A stretch of 64,000 bases of DNA from Vidua macroura. Its lineage: Eukaryota > Chordata > Aves > Passeriformes > Viduidae. The DNA is taken from the NCBI RefSeq assembly GCF_024509145.1, contig NC_071576.1, positions 18,314,728 to 18,378,727 on the forward strand, written 5' to 3'. The notes beneath the pieces were generated by a model. That model was not told the DNA's origin. It saw nothing but the letters and a program-made list of their open reading frames with translations, and did no database searches. Shown here in pieces: positions 11,447 to 21,173 of the stretch; the first letter of the stretch is position 1; every line of letters begins with the position of its first letter. The position numbers and the translations under genes are program-made.

Positions 11447-14400
11447 AATACATACATAGAGAAATTTGTGTATGTAAATATACCAACAAAGGTGAAAACA
11501 AAAGCTTAAAAATGAGGTCAATCACAAGAGACAAATTACCTTATTTCATAAAGATTCTTCAAGCTGTTTTCATTTACAAAATGTTAACATGAATTTTATT
11601 TTTTTTAAACAAGCACAGCTTTGAAAGTTAAAGATAAGGAGTCAATTTCTTTGGCCTGTCTGGTGTTATTTAACTAGATTCCTCCCTCCACCTACTGTCT
11701 TCTTAATGTGATTTGGTAATTTCATGTCTCTGGAATGTCAGCAAGAGTAATAAAATAGCAATTTAAGAACATGTTAAAAGCCAATCTGAATAGCACTGTT
11801 CTTTTGAAGCTATTAAAATCAGGACTCACAGCAAGTTCTCACACTAGACAGCTCTGAAATTTCCATGCATAAAAAGAGTAGTTGTTTAGGCTCAGGGGAT
11901 ATGCTATAAAATGAGGTACCAAATCAGAATTTACAGATTAATGTCATCTCAATGCAGATTATGCAGTTCACCTTTTTGCACTCCTCTAAAAATGTCCTCC
12001 CCATTACTAGTCTCCATCTCACCTTGACTATATATTGCACAATTCTTATATCTTGTAATTCAAAAGTAAATATTACTGAAGAAGGAGAAAGCTTTCACAG
12101 TTCAGAGTTCTGGCATAACACCCAAAGATACACGTGCTGATTTCAGGTTTTGGATCTGCTTAAGTGGTTTCTGAGTCTTGAAAGAAATATCTTGTTTTGT
12201 TTTGTTTTTTTTTTTTCCTTTAGTATCCAGAAGGGAAAGTGAAATGATGGAGGAGGAAAAAAAAAACAGGAGAAGGAAGGCTATAATTGGGATCTTTAAT
12301 CACTGACAACCAGGTAAGGAAAAAAATAAGTCAAGAAATTGAGTTTGTTAATGTGTGTCACTCCTTCCTCCACTTTGGAATTGTCAGCTGAGTAAGATTA
12401 CAAAGAAATGTGCATTTTCTGCATAATTTGATGAAATATTGTTTCTCTGAATAAAGAAACAGGTGTCCCTGAAAATAGATACTCTATCAAAATTTTATTG
12501 TGATTTGGTTTTTTGTGGTTGCATCTATAAAATAATTGGCATTTGAACTAAAGTGTGCTGAAAGAGACTAGCTCCTGACCAAAGGCTGTAGCTTTAACCC
12601 AGGGAGAATTTTACATAACAGACATATTGCACTCCAGGAGAAGAACACAACATTTTTTTGTCTTGCCACCATCAGATCATTAACCATCCATAGCACCTAT
12701 CTTGTACACCCATCATAGCTACTGCAGCATTGTTTGTCCAGAGCTCAGTGTCTCTATCCTTGTTTCATAAAAACAAGGCCCTGGGTCAGCATCTGGATCA
12801 AAGAGTCAGAACCCAAGGGTCAGACATGACATTAATGTAACTGTTGTGTTCCTCAGGTGAGGATTTAGAGAGGGTCCCAGTTTAAATGAAGCTGAAAAGC
12901 ATGGGAGAAGAGAGTCCCATCTTCCATAATTTTTCTCATGTGGCTCTTCCCACCAGCTCTTCTTGTCTAGCTAGTTATACTTCTAAAAGAAGGAGAAAGG
13001 GCACTTCATGCCCTGACAATTGTTGAGCTAGATATGAATTATATCCCCATCAGATCCTCTTTCCAGCAGGCCACCCACTACCAGGGGAAAGGAGAATACA
13101 TGACTCCTCATCATTTGACAGCCACTAGCTACCCAGCTAACAAATCTGTCCTCTTCAAATGGGTAGCTCATCCCCCTCTTCTAAAAAGAGTGATGGCCTA
13201 TTCCTTTATTTCTTTTCCTTCTCTGGATGACCAACTACTCATTAAAACTACTTTCTGCTATGCCAAATCTTTTCTAAAGAGAGCATTATATCAAACAAGG
13301 AATGATCTTAGAACAGAGTTTAAATTTTGAATAGATTTTCAAGGGTTTGAAAAGATGGGACCAATGTAGATGAAAAAGGGGAAAGAGTAGGACCAATAAA
13401 GTCATCATAGGCATTGGTTTGCTTATACTTTGTAAGCAAATCTTCTGCTGGAAAGGTTAATGTTAAACTCTAAACAATTCCAACACAGTAATATTTTTTT
13501 TTACCCAAAAGATCCATTGTGGTGCATTCACACTATGTGTAGCAGTTTTAAAATTTCTGCTACAGCAGTTGGTCTGATTAAGTAGCAGCTATGCTCGTGG
13601 CTGGGTATGGATGGGAAAGGTTGGGTGTGGGTTAGGAAAGGTTTTCCCTCCAGGAGAGGCAAATACAAATACTCAGATTGCTTTTTCTGGTTTTGATGGT
13701 CACACAGAATCTAGAGGTCTGTATCAAGTACAGAATAAAGTTAACTTTTCCTGCTGGCCATTGCTACTGCCAAACAGTGTGGGACCTACTCTGTGTGCAA
13801 CTCAGAGATCAGATCACAGGCTGTTCTGCTTTCAAAATTTGTTTCTTGTTCCAAAGTCTACATCTGGTGATGTCCTCTACTGCCAAAGACAGCATATGTG
13901 GCACAAGTATGCATAAAACACCTGGCACTTGGCTTTTTACAGTCCCTTGGAGACTGATGTGGTCCAGTTTATCTTTTCTTGTCTCAGTGGCCAAGATACT
14001 GAAATCTCACCCTGACTGAGAAATCTGAAATATTGGCACTGACCTTAAAAGCTAATAAAACACCAAAGTTGGGTAATCGCTTTCCATCTATACATTGTAT
14101 CTATGATATTATTTATAATTGTGATATATACAACAAGTAACCCTTGAACCATGTCTTTTCTCTATGGTATAGACATTGGAAGATTTTGGTCCGAGTTTAA
14201 GTTGGCACTGACTGCTGCTATAACCTTTTGGAAATGTATAAACCCCCAAATTTTCAACAGTACCTTATTAATCCCCTCTGAGTTCCTGCCAGGGTGGCAA
14301 GCACAGTGCTAAAAATGTTTGGCATTTTCTCATATGAAGTTTTATGTACAGAGGTGAAGGTAAGTGAAATGTCTCTGTGTTGATTTGTAGCTGATAGAAA

Positions 14401-15870
14401 GTTACGAAGAAAAGATATGGGAAAAGCGAGTTGGAGTTAGAGCTGGCAGCATTTTGTCTGTATTGCATGGAAGGGGAGGATCCAAGTAAGCAGTAGCTTT
14501 AACAGTTAAGTCACAGGGTGGCAACACCAGACTGATCTAAGAGGGCAGACCAGAATGTAAACCAGTGTAATAGGATGTCATGACACCTGTAATAGTATTT
14601 ACGTCTTCATTTTGTCATGAAATAAGAAAATGTGTAATGATTTTTCAAACTTCTATTTCTGGACAGCATTTCCAGAGTAGGTTCCAAGTTATAATTCATA
14701 TTCTGAAGGAAAAAAATCTTCAGAACTCAAATTTATTGAAGATATGCAACTGAAAGTCAGCAGAATTCTCTTTGCAGGTACTTTCTACAATGAAGGAGTT
14801 GCAATAATATGTGTCTACAGGACTGTCAGTTTTCAACAACAGGAGAAAATTTGGTTGATTTAAAATTTTTTAACAAATTTTAATTTCTTTCATAAATTTC
14901 ATCAAAAAAAAAAAAAAAGTAAATACTTACACTTCTGAACTACCTTCTATTTATTGACACATTTCATCCAGCAGTTTCAATAAACTTTACATATTCAAAC
15001 TCTGGAAATACATCTGCACGAGACAACCAATTAAACTGACTGACAGGAGTATTAAAATGGACAATAGATATGTCTGTAAGAATATTTTATTGAATAGATT
15101 CCCATTAATAGAGACAATTTTGCTTTCTTATTTTAATTATTTTTGTGAAGCTTTGAAATGTATGAGTTTAAATAAATCTTACTTTTTTCAAGTAATGTAA
15201 TTTTAATGAAGCTAAATATAAATGAAGTTATATAAAATAAATAAAAATTCTTTTAGGACAGCCATGAAAAGAAGGTCTTATTTGAATATGTAAAAAAAAA
15301 GTCTTTCTTTGAGTTCAATTTGCAATTACATTTCCTTTTCTTGTTCTGTTTTTTTTACTTTACTGCTGTCCTTGTCTGCAGATGGATTTTCATAAGACTT
15401 TCAACTGACGTTCAAAGTCAATAAGCTACTCTTTATATAAACCAAAACTCTCCATTCTCTAGCCCAGGTCCTTAGAAATAAGTGACAGTGTACATTTTGA
15501 ACTGAAACTCATCATTTTGTATAAATGCTGGTTGATACTAATAGCATATTCAACTTTCTCCTACAACCTCTTATTTTCCTCAGTAGATCAACAAGCAAAC
15601 CTACACATTTGTAGCAACATGAGCTTTGTCCTGTCCCAAAAAATACTACTTGCTTTAGTGCCATATCTTGTGAACTGCATGCAGAGATAATGCCTGAGGA
15701 GGGTGGAAAAGGAGAAGAAAAGGGAGATGTACCAAGTCTACCTTATAGCTTAGTACATTGACTAAGTTATCTTATAGCATAGAAAGGGTTAATCAATTGA
15801 TTTAAAATATCCTACCCAAAGGTTTCTTCCTTCTTTCATAAGTTTATCACCTCTCTCATTTTAGTGGTGA
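11447..15870. other. Mostly unique AT-rich sequence with a candidate exon
   Basis: No recognisable interspersed repeat lies here. A candidate 90-bp exon flanked by splice-like signals at 12,224-12,313 is listed separately. A strong donor-like AAG|GTAAGT occurs at 14357-14365, without a convincing acceptor upstream. The frames at 13,034-13,330 and 13,611-14,019 are about 100 codons long and unrecognised. A 14-nt A run lies near 14,906-14,920. Confidence 0.5.
12224..12313 (+). other. Candidate spliced exon (non-coding or UTR), 90 bp
   Basis: A long pyrimidine tract (T-rich from about 12191, ending CCTTTAG at 12217-12223) forms a good 3' splice-site signal. Ninety bases later CAG|GTAAGG (12311-12319) forms a near-ideal donor. 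All three plus-strand frames of the 90 bases contain a stop, so it cannot be a fully open internal coding exon. One frame has an ATG-ATG start at about 12244 that runs 22 codons to a TGA within the same exon. If real, it would be a lncRNA or 5'-UTR exon. Pairs of good splice signals also arise by chance in AT-rich DNA. Confidence 0.2.
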
Positions 15871-16052
15871 GAGCAGGAACATTATCTCACAGAGAGGTGG
15901 TGGGTACCCTGTCCATGGAAATATTCAAGGTCAGGCTGGACAGGGCTCTGAACAACCTGATCCAGTTGAAGATGTCCCTGCTCATTGTCACAGGCTTTGG
16001 CTAGATGACCTCTAAAAGGTCACTTACAACTCAAACTATTCTATGCTTCTAT
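15871..16052 (+). mobile_element. CR1-type LINE 3' end, plus orientation
   Basis: Clear CR1 blocks occur in the right order: 'CACAGAGAGGTGGTGGGTAC' at about 15889-15908, 'ATTCAAGGTCAGGCTGGACA' at about 15922-15941, and 'GGGCTCTGAACAACCTGATC' at about 15942-15961. 'GATGTCCCTGCTCATTG' follows near 15970, then 'CTAGATGACCTCTAAAAGGTC', with a tail 'ATTCTATGCTTCTAT' ending at 16052. It is about 180 bp, 5'-truncated and non-coding. It is better preserved than the copy at 10.5 kb. Confidence 0.88.
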
Positions 16053-16640
16053 TTATTCAGCAGAAATACAGTTTCTGGACCTTTTTCATATTTGGGTGTG
16101 GTGATTTTTCTACAATCACTCAATCACTTCTTCATGCAGAAGAATATTGATAAATTTTAGTAAACAAGAGTAAGTCCTTTAAATCTCTGTGTCTTACAGA
16201 TTCAAGAGTTTAAACATGTGAGGCAACTCCACATCCAGTGAGAGGTTTCAACAAGTAGAGTTTGCTAGGTGTGAAAGTCTTAACCACCCCTTGCATGCCA
16301 CAACTACAACCCCCCAAGCCCAGTCATAGCAACTGCCTGTGTGAATATTGGCACTGCTTAAAGTCTGACACTTATTCCTTGCACCACACTGGTCGTCTGC
16401 CTGGGATCACATTAAACTCAGCAAAGCATAAATGCAAAGTGACCCTGAAAGATCCCTTTCAAGTGTCCCTCCCTCCTCTGCTTCATTTTAATGTGGCTGC
16501 CATATGGTTCAGGGGCCATTATAAACCCTGTGTTTATCTAGTCCTGCTGTAAATGTTTCATTTCTCCCAGGAAGATAAAAGGACTGTTCCTTTATATTAA
16601 ATGCAAAATTACCCTTTTTGATCATAAATACCCAGGTCAA
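16053..16640. other. Unique spacer, no gene seen
   Basis: AT-rich at first, then somewhat richer in C around 16,262-16,552, where an unrecognised 96-codon plus frame lies. It has no domain or homology that I recognise. It ends at the target-site duplication of the next LTR. Confidence 0.45.
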
Positions 16641-16645
16641 AGAAT
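16641..16645 (+). repeat. Target-site duplication AGAAT (left copy)
   Basis: AGAAT directly precedes the TGTGC start of the LTR and is repeated exactly at 17182-17186, directly after its ACA end. Five-base duplications fit ERVL-type integration. Confidence 0.88.
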
Positions 16646-17181
16646 TGTGCTGGTTTCAGCTGGCCAGAGTTAATTTTCATCACAGAGGCTGGTATGGGGC
16701 TATGTTTTTGTGCTGAACACAGGATTGATGTGCTGCTGAGCCGGGCTTGCACAGGGTCAAAGCCTTTCCTGCTTCACGTATTATCAGGTTGGCAAAGAAG
16801 TTGGGGATGCATGGGAAGCTGGGAGGAGACACAGCCAGGACAGGTGACCCCAACTGACCAAAGGGATATTCCAGACCATATGATGTCATACTCAGTGTAT
16901 CAAGTGGGAGGGAGGAGGAAGGAGGGGACATTTGAGTGATGGTGTTTGTCTTCCCAAAGATGAAAACCTGCCTTCTATGGGAAGCAGTGAATTAATATCT
17001 TGGTTTGCTTTGCTTGTGTGTGCAGCTTTTGCTTTCCCTTTAAACTTATAAATAGTCTTTATCTCAACGCAGGGATTTTACAGCTTTTACTCTTCTGATT
17101 CTCTCCCTGATTTCTTTGCTGGTGGGGCAATGAGCAAATGGCTGAAGATGCTTGCCTGCTGGATGGGGTTAAACAACAACA
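16646..17181 (+). mobile_element. Avian ERVL-like solo LTR (536 bp), complete
   Basis: The element begins TGTGCTGGTTTCAGCTGG and ends GGTTAAACAACAACA, flanked by AGAAT on both sides. It has the block order remembered for avian ERVL LTRs: 'AGAGTTAATTTTC', 'GACACAGCCAGGACAGGTGA' near 16830-16849, 'AAAGGGATATTCCAGACC' near 16859-16876, and a CRE-like TGATGTCA at 16881-16888. A degraded TATA equivalent (GTATCAAG, about 16897-16904) follows, then 'GTGTTTGTCTTCCC' near 16942. Further on come 'TTTGCTTTGCTTGTGTGTGC', 'TCTTTATCTCAAC' near 17056 and 'CTCTTCTGATTCTCTCCC' near 17091-17108. There are no internal genes, so this is the product of LTR-LTR recombination. The TATA box is mutated, so promoter function is doubtful. 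Confidence 0.92.
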
Positions 17182-17186
17182 AGAAT
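17182..17186 (+). repeat. Target-site duplication AGAAT (right copy)
   Basis: This is an exact copy of 16641-16645, immediately after the LTR end. Confidence 0.88.
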
Positions 17187-18167
17187 GAAGACAGCAGTAA
17201 TCCAAATGAGATTTTTTTTCTTTTTCTTTTTTTTTCTTTTGTTTTTTGTGGCAGTGTGGGGCGAAACCATGATGAAAAGCACTGTTAAATAAGTAATATT
17301 ATTGTTTCGTATCAGTATGAAGCCACATTGATCAAATGCTCAGGTTCCAGAGCCAAAGGGGAAGTGAGAAATTAGTTTCTAAGAATATTTCTTCATTCTG
17401 TTGAGCTTGGATACATTTGGAGGGGACTTTTATATGAAGTAATAAAGACGTGCAAGTCACTTATATCCTCAGAACTCTTATTCTGTATCGTATGAATTTG
17501 TGGAAAACAAAGCATTAGCTCAAACAAGATACTAGAAAAGGGATTAGGGAATTGCCTTCTTTAAACTATTTGCTTTAATTTGCATGCTCATTAACTATGT
17601 AATAGAATGGAAGGGCTTAATTACCTCATTTATAAAAACAACATCACTGACAATTTAATTGCAATGATAGTTCTAAAAAAATTTTGGTTAACTTGCAGTG
17701 ACAAATACATGATAAAATGAAGTTGTTATACTGCCAGCAAGACAACACAAAATGTTGATATGTGGCAGGACTGAAATAACCTGATTATTATCTATCTATG
17801 AAATAGGTGACAACTAAAAGCATGTCAAAGAACATGCTTAAATCATGTTTTTCATCACAAACACAGAATTGTTAAAATTATGCATTTTGTATGGATCACA
17901 AACCTTAAACTTTGCTGCTAAGTGAAAATTCATTAAACTAATGTTACTACAGTGGATTGTAAACAGTTTTATTAAAGGATATATATACTATAAGTGTGTA
18001 GGTGATAGAAATAACTCTTTGAAATAGGTCTATAGAGCCATGTTTTTTTTTTTTTCGTAGCCTCTCCATTTCTTGAAGTGCCTTTTTATGCAGCCTTTTG
18101 CAATAGATTTGAAAGGCATATTCAGAAAATAATATTTAAATTTTACCTACATTTTGGATTTCCTAAT
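17187..18167. other. Unique AT-rich sequence with a T-rich patch
   Basis: A pyrimidine-rich stretch lies at about 17212-17247, just downstream of the LTR. Around 17,573-17,680 the sequence has several homeodomain-like and POU-like words (ATTTGCAT at 17578-17585, nearby TTAATTAC and CAATTTAATTG) and no repeat signature. A T run lies at about 18042-18055. No gene is seen. Confidence 0.45.
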
Positions 18168-18225
18168 ATGACACCTGGAGTATTATGTCCAATTTGGTAT
18201 ACCATGGTTTAGGATTATATAAAAA
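18168..18225 (+). mobile_element. Possible very degraded internal CR1 fragment
   Basis: The words 'CACCTGGAGTATTATGTCCA' at about 18172-18191, followed by 'TTTGGTATACCATGG', resemble the CR1 block usually read as 'cttggagtactgtgtccagttctgg'. The match is short and the flanks do not extend it convincingly, so it may be coincidence. Confidence 0.3.
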
Positions 18226-19192
18226 GAGACTAAAACCAAATAAGAATTGCTAAAAGAAATTTGATTTGTTCCTGATAACTTAAAGGATAAGGAAGAGAAT
18301 GATAACAATATTCAGCAGCTTGAGAAAGCAGTTGGGAAATCAGAGGATCTGATACCCAAGCCCTGTCACACAGGATAAATAGTAAAAGATTTAAAACTGA
18401 GAAGAGGAAAATGTAGGTCCATGATGCGAATGTGGATGTCAATGTGTTGGCAGTGGTATGGCTACAGGGTAACCTCCATAAAGAGTGCAGGGACTGCCCC
18501 GTGCCAGACACTGCTCCAATCAACCCACTGCAGCAGAACATATCTGCACTGAATAACATTTGTAAGCATGAAATACGTGTCCTACAAAGCCTTACCAGAA
18601 TTTTGGAATGAACCAGTGCGTTACGTGGCACTCACATATATCTGTGCTTCATTGATAGATCACATACCTCACAAAATACTGTTGCAGCCATAGTCTCTGT
18701 CTATGTGTCTGAATATAGGGGGTTTGGAGAGGAAGGGAAACCCAAAATGGAAAAAAGGGGATGTCACTGCAATCTACCACTTTGGGAGAAAGTAAGTTTG
18801 GGTTGTGCTGTGGTAGCAGCACACAATTGCCTTGTTTAAAGCTGAGAAACCGCACACAATGAGCCACAATGGTGCAAATGGGGTTTTATAGGCAGCCTCT
18901 GCAGACACTCAGCTATAAACTCCCCAGGAACAGGCTGGAACATTGTTAGGCAGATATCCTCCAGGGTGCAGAAGAAGAGGAGTGTATGTCACGCTACTTC
19001 ACAGACCAGGTCTGACAGTCCCATGTCTGCCCGCGTGCTATTTGGCGTTCCATCCCCTTGATGACAAGCACTAGTCCCTGCTCTTGGCACTTGTCTTTGC
19101 AGCTGATCTTAGCCACTGCTTAATACAGGCACATATTTTCCTCCATGTGTGTCCTTGCTGATTGTCAGCTGCTGAACCATTAAATGCTATTT
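18226..19192 (+). other. Less AT-rich segment ending in a poly(A) signal
   Basis: This segment of about 950 bp has fewer A/T bases than its surroundings, especially 18,880-19,170, and a few CpGs (for example GCCCGCGTGC near 19028). It ends with ATTAAA at 19179-19184, eight bases before an 18-nt A run. An acceptor-like TTTGCAG ends near 19102. The combination resembles the 3' end of a transcript or of a reverse-transcribed copy. No frame in it is recognisable; the minus-strand 133-codon frame at 18,230-18,631 shows no domain. Its identity is unknown. Confidence 0.3.
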
Positions 19193-19210
19193 AAAAAAAA
19201 AAAAAAAAAA
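19193..19210 (+). repeat. 18-nt A run after ATTAAA
   Basis: Eighteen consecutive A residues follow an ATTAAA hexamer by eight bases. This could be a genomic poly(A) tail of a retrocopy or a chance homopolymer. Confidence 0.8.
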
Positions 19211-21032
19211 GTAATGAGCTTTTTCTTTCCCACCTGAGACCCTTTGAAGTGATTTATTTTCTTAGCCATTGGTAATTTTTGCATGATGCCTGACATGTCA
19301 TCATCTGTTTTGCAGTACTGTTTATTTTAGATTGAAAACAAATCATCCTGTGTATTTTAATACCTTGGCTTGCATCTATATTGTTGATCATTGCTCCAGA
19401 AACATGTCCTTCTATCTTATTTGCTTTCTTCAAAGTGACTTCAATGATGACTGAATTCTTCAGAGACATTTTGAGGGCAGTATTTTTTAAATCTGTTTCA
19501 GGGTCATTGTTCTTCAGCACTTCTCTATTTAGCAGCAACCTATTTCATTTGTTGATTCAGACAATTTCTTTTTCTTCTATTTTTACTGAGCTGCATTTCA
19601 GCATCTAGTACAGTGGCTGCTTCAATTAACCACGGGCAGAAGTTCTGTGATGGTGGTCAAGCACAGGCCCTCATGGCCAACTGTTGCACACCAAAATAGA
19701 CCATTTAAAGACTGCTGCTCTTGGATAAAGATAACAAACACATGACAGATCTTCAGCAGTCATTTTCTTTTTAATAATGTATGCATATCCTTCAGCTGTA
19801 CAAATCTCTGGCCTTTATCTAACTGCAGAGACACGAGGATTCCATTCTCCTGGATCTATACAATAAGCAAATACATGATCTTACTTGGATAAAGCCCCTT
19901 CTTTAGTGGGTGGTCTGTTTCTGAACCTAACTTTTCTTTTCTTTCTAATATTTAAAATTTCTGACTATAGGTGACCTGCAAATCCTTCAGTTAACTGGTT
20001 TGCAAAAGTACATTTACACTTAGTAGGAATTGTTACTCCAAACTTGAATTGTTTTCTTAAGTAGATAAGCTCATGCACCACTTACAGTGGTTTTAAGTGC
20101 ACATAGTTTAAGGTACTTTAAATTATTAAGTCACTGCTCATTCACAAAAATATTTCCTTTTCCTGTGTATTATATGGCACCTGCAACTGCCTATGGGAAA
20201 TTTTGTAAATCTGTAAGGGTAGAAATCTGAAAGGAGTAGAAATATGCATAATAATTAAAGAATAAACAAAGTCTTTGCCCAGAAGAGGCTAAAGTGTAAC
20301 TTATATGAAACAACAGATATACAATACAGAATATTCATATTTATGCATAGATCTTACCTCCTTTATTTCCTAGTTAGTATAAAAAACCTCATTAAAATTC
20401 TTTCACATTTTATTGTGCTAATTTTATTGCTGTAGTTGAGTTACCCCTTTGTACTGACATATGGGGAAACATGATCAGTCATATGAATTTTAGCAGTTGA
20501 ATTTTGGTCATTAAGAAGCAGAAGAGAAAATAAATGGAAGATGCTATTTAAAATTTGGAAAAAAACCTTTATGTAACTAGTAATTAAGTACTACTTATCT
20601 TCTACTTTTTTTACTATATCTTATCTTGTATCTTATTATTAATAAAATCAATCTGTCTGCAGATTGGGAGTAGGAATCAATGACAGATAAGGAACTGATT
20701 TTATATTGAAAATAAAAATCCCAGAGATGTCTGCAAGTGTTTTTATACTTTTATACCATAATTAAAAGTTTATTACTTCAGGGTGAAAAATATCAGAGTT
20801 ACATGAGATAATAAAAAAAGTTGATCAAGCTTATATGGAAAAAAAAATAAATGAAAGTAGTAGTAAGCAATAGAAAAAACCCTCTGCCTGGGCATTCAGA
20901 GGACAGCAAAGAAGAAAAGAACAAGAGAACACTTAGAAATAGAGTAGACCTTTATTACAGACAGAAGGTAAAGTGCTAGTATTGCTACATAATAATATTT
21001 CAGGACAGAAATAGACAGAAATACATTTCACA
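19211..21032. other. Unique AT-rich sequence
   Basis: No gene or repeat family is recognisable. Overlapping opposite-strand frames at 19,254-19,608 are short and without a domain. Confidence 0.55.
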
Positions 21033-21173
21033 GTTTTTGGGGGTTTTTTTTGGTTTTTTTTTTTTTTTTCTTTTTCTGTTTTTTTTTTTGTTTTGTTTTG
21101 TTTTGTTTTGTTTTGGGTTTTTTTGGTTTTTTTGTTTTTTTTGTTTTTTTTTTTTGTGGTTTTTTTTTCTTTT
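21033..21173 (+). repeat. Adenine-free T/G low-complexity tract with (TTTTG)n
   Basis: The plus strand carries no A across 141 bases, only T with G and a few C. It includes a clean (GTTTT)5 run at about 21090-21114 and several T runs of 7-17. It is a low-complexity microsatellite cluster with strong strand asymmetry. Length polymorphism and assembly error are both likely. Confidence 0.92.

Noticed and set aside
14357..14365. Strong donor-like AAG|GTAAGT
   Set aside because: No convincing acceptor within a usual exon length upstream (only weak CAG/GAG sites at 14,260-14,292). Isolated donors are common by chance.
18230..18631. 133-codon minus-strand frame with hydrophobic stretches
   Set aside because: No family is recognised, no splice context fits, and it lies antisense to the segment ending in ATTAAA. 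Chance is more likely.
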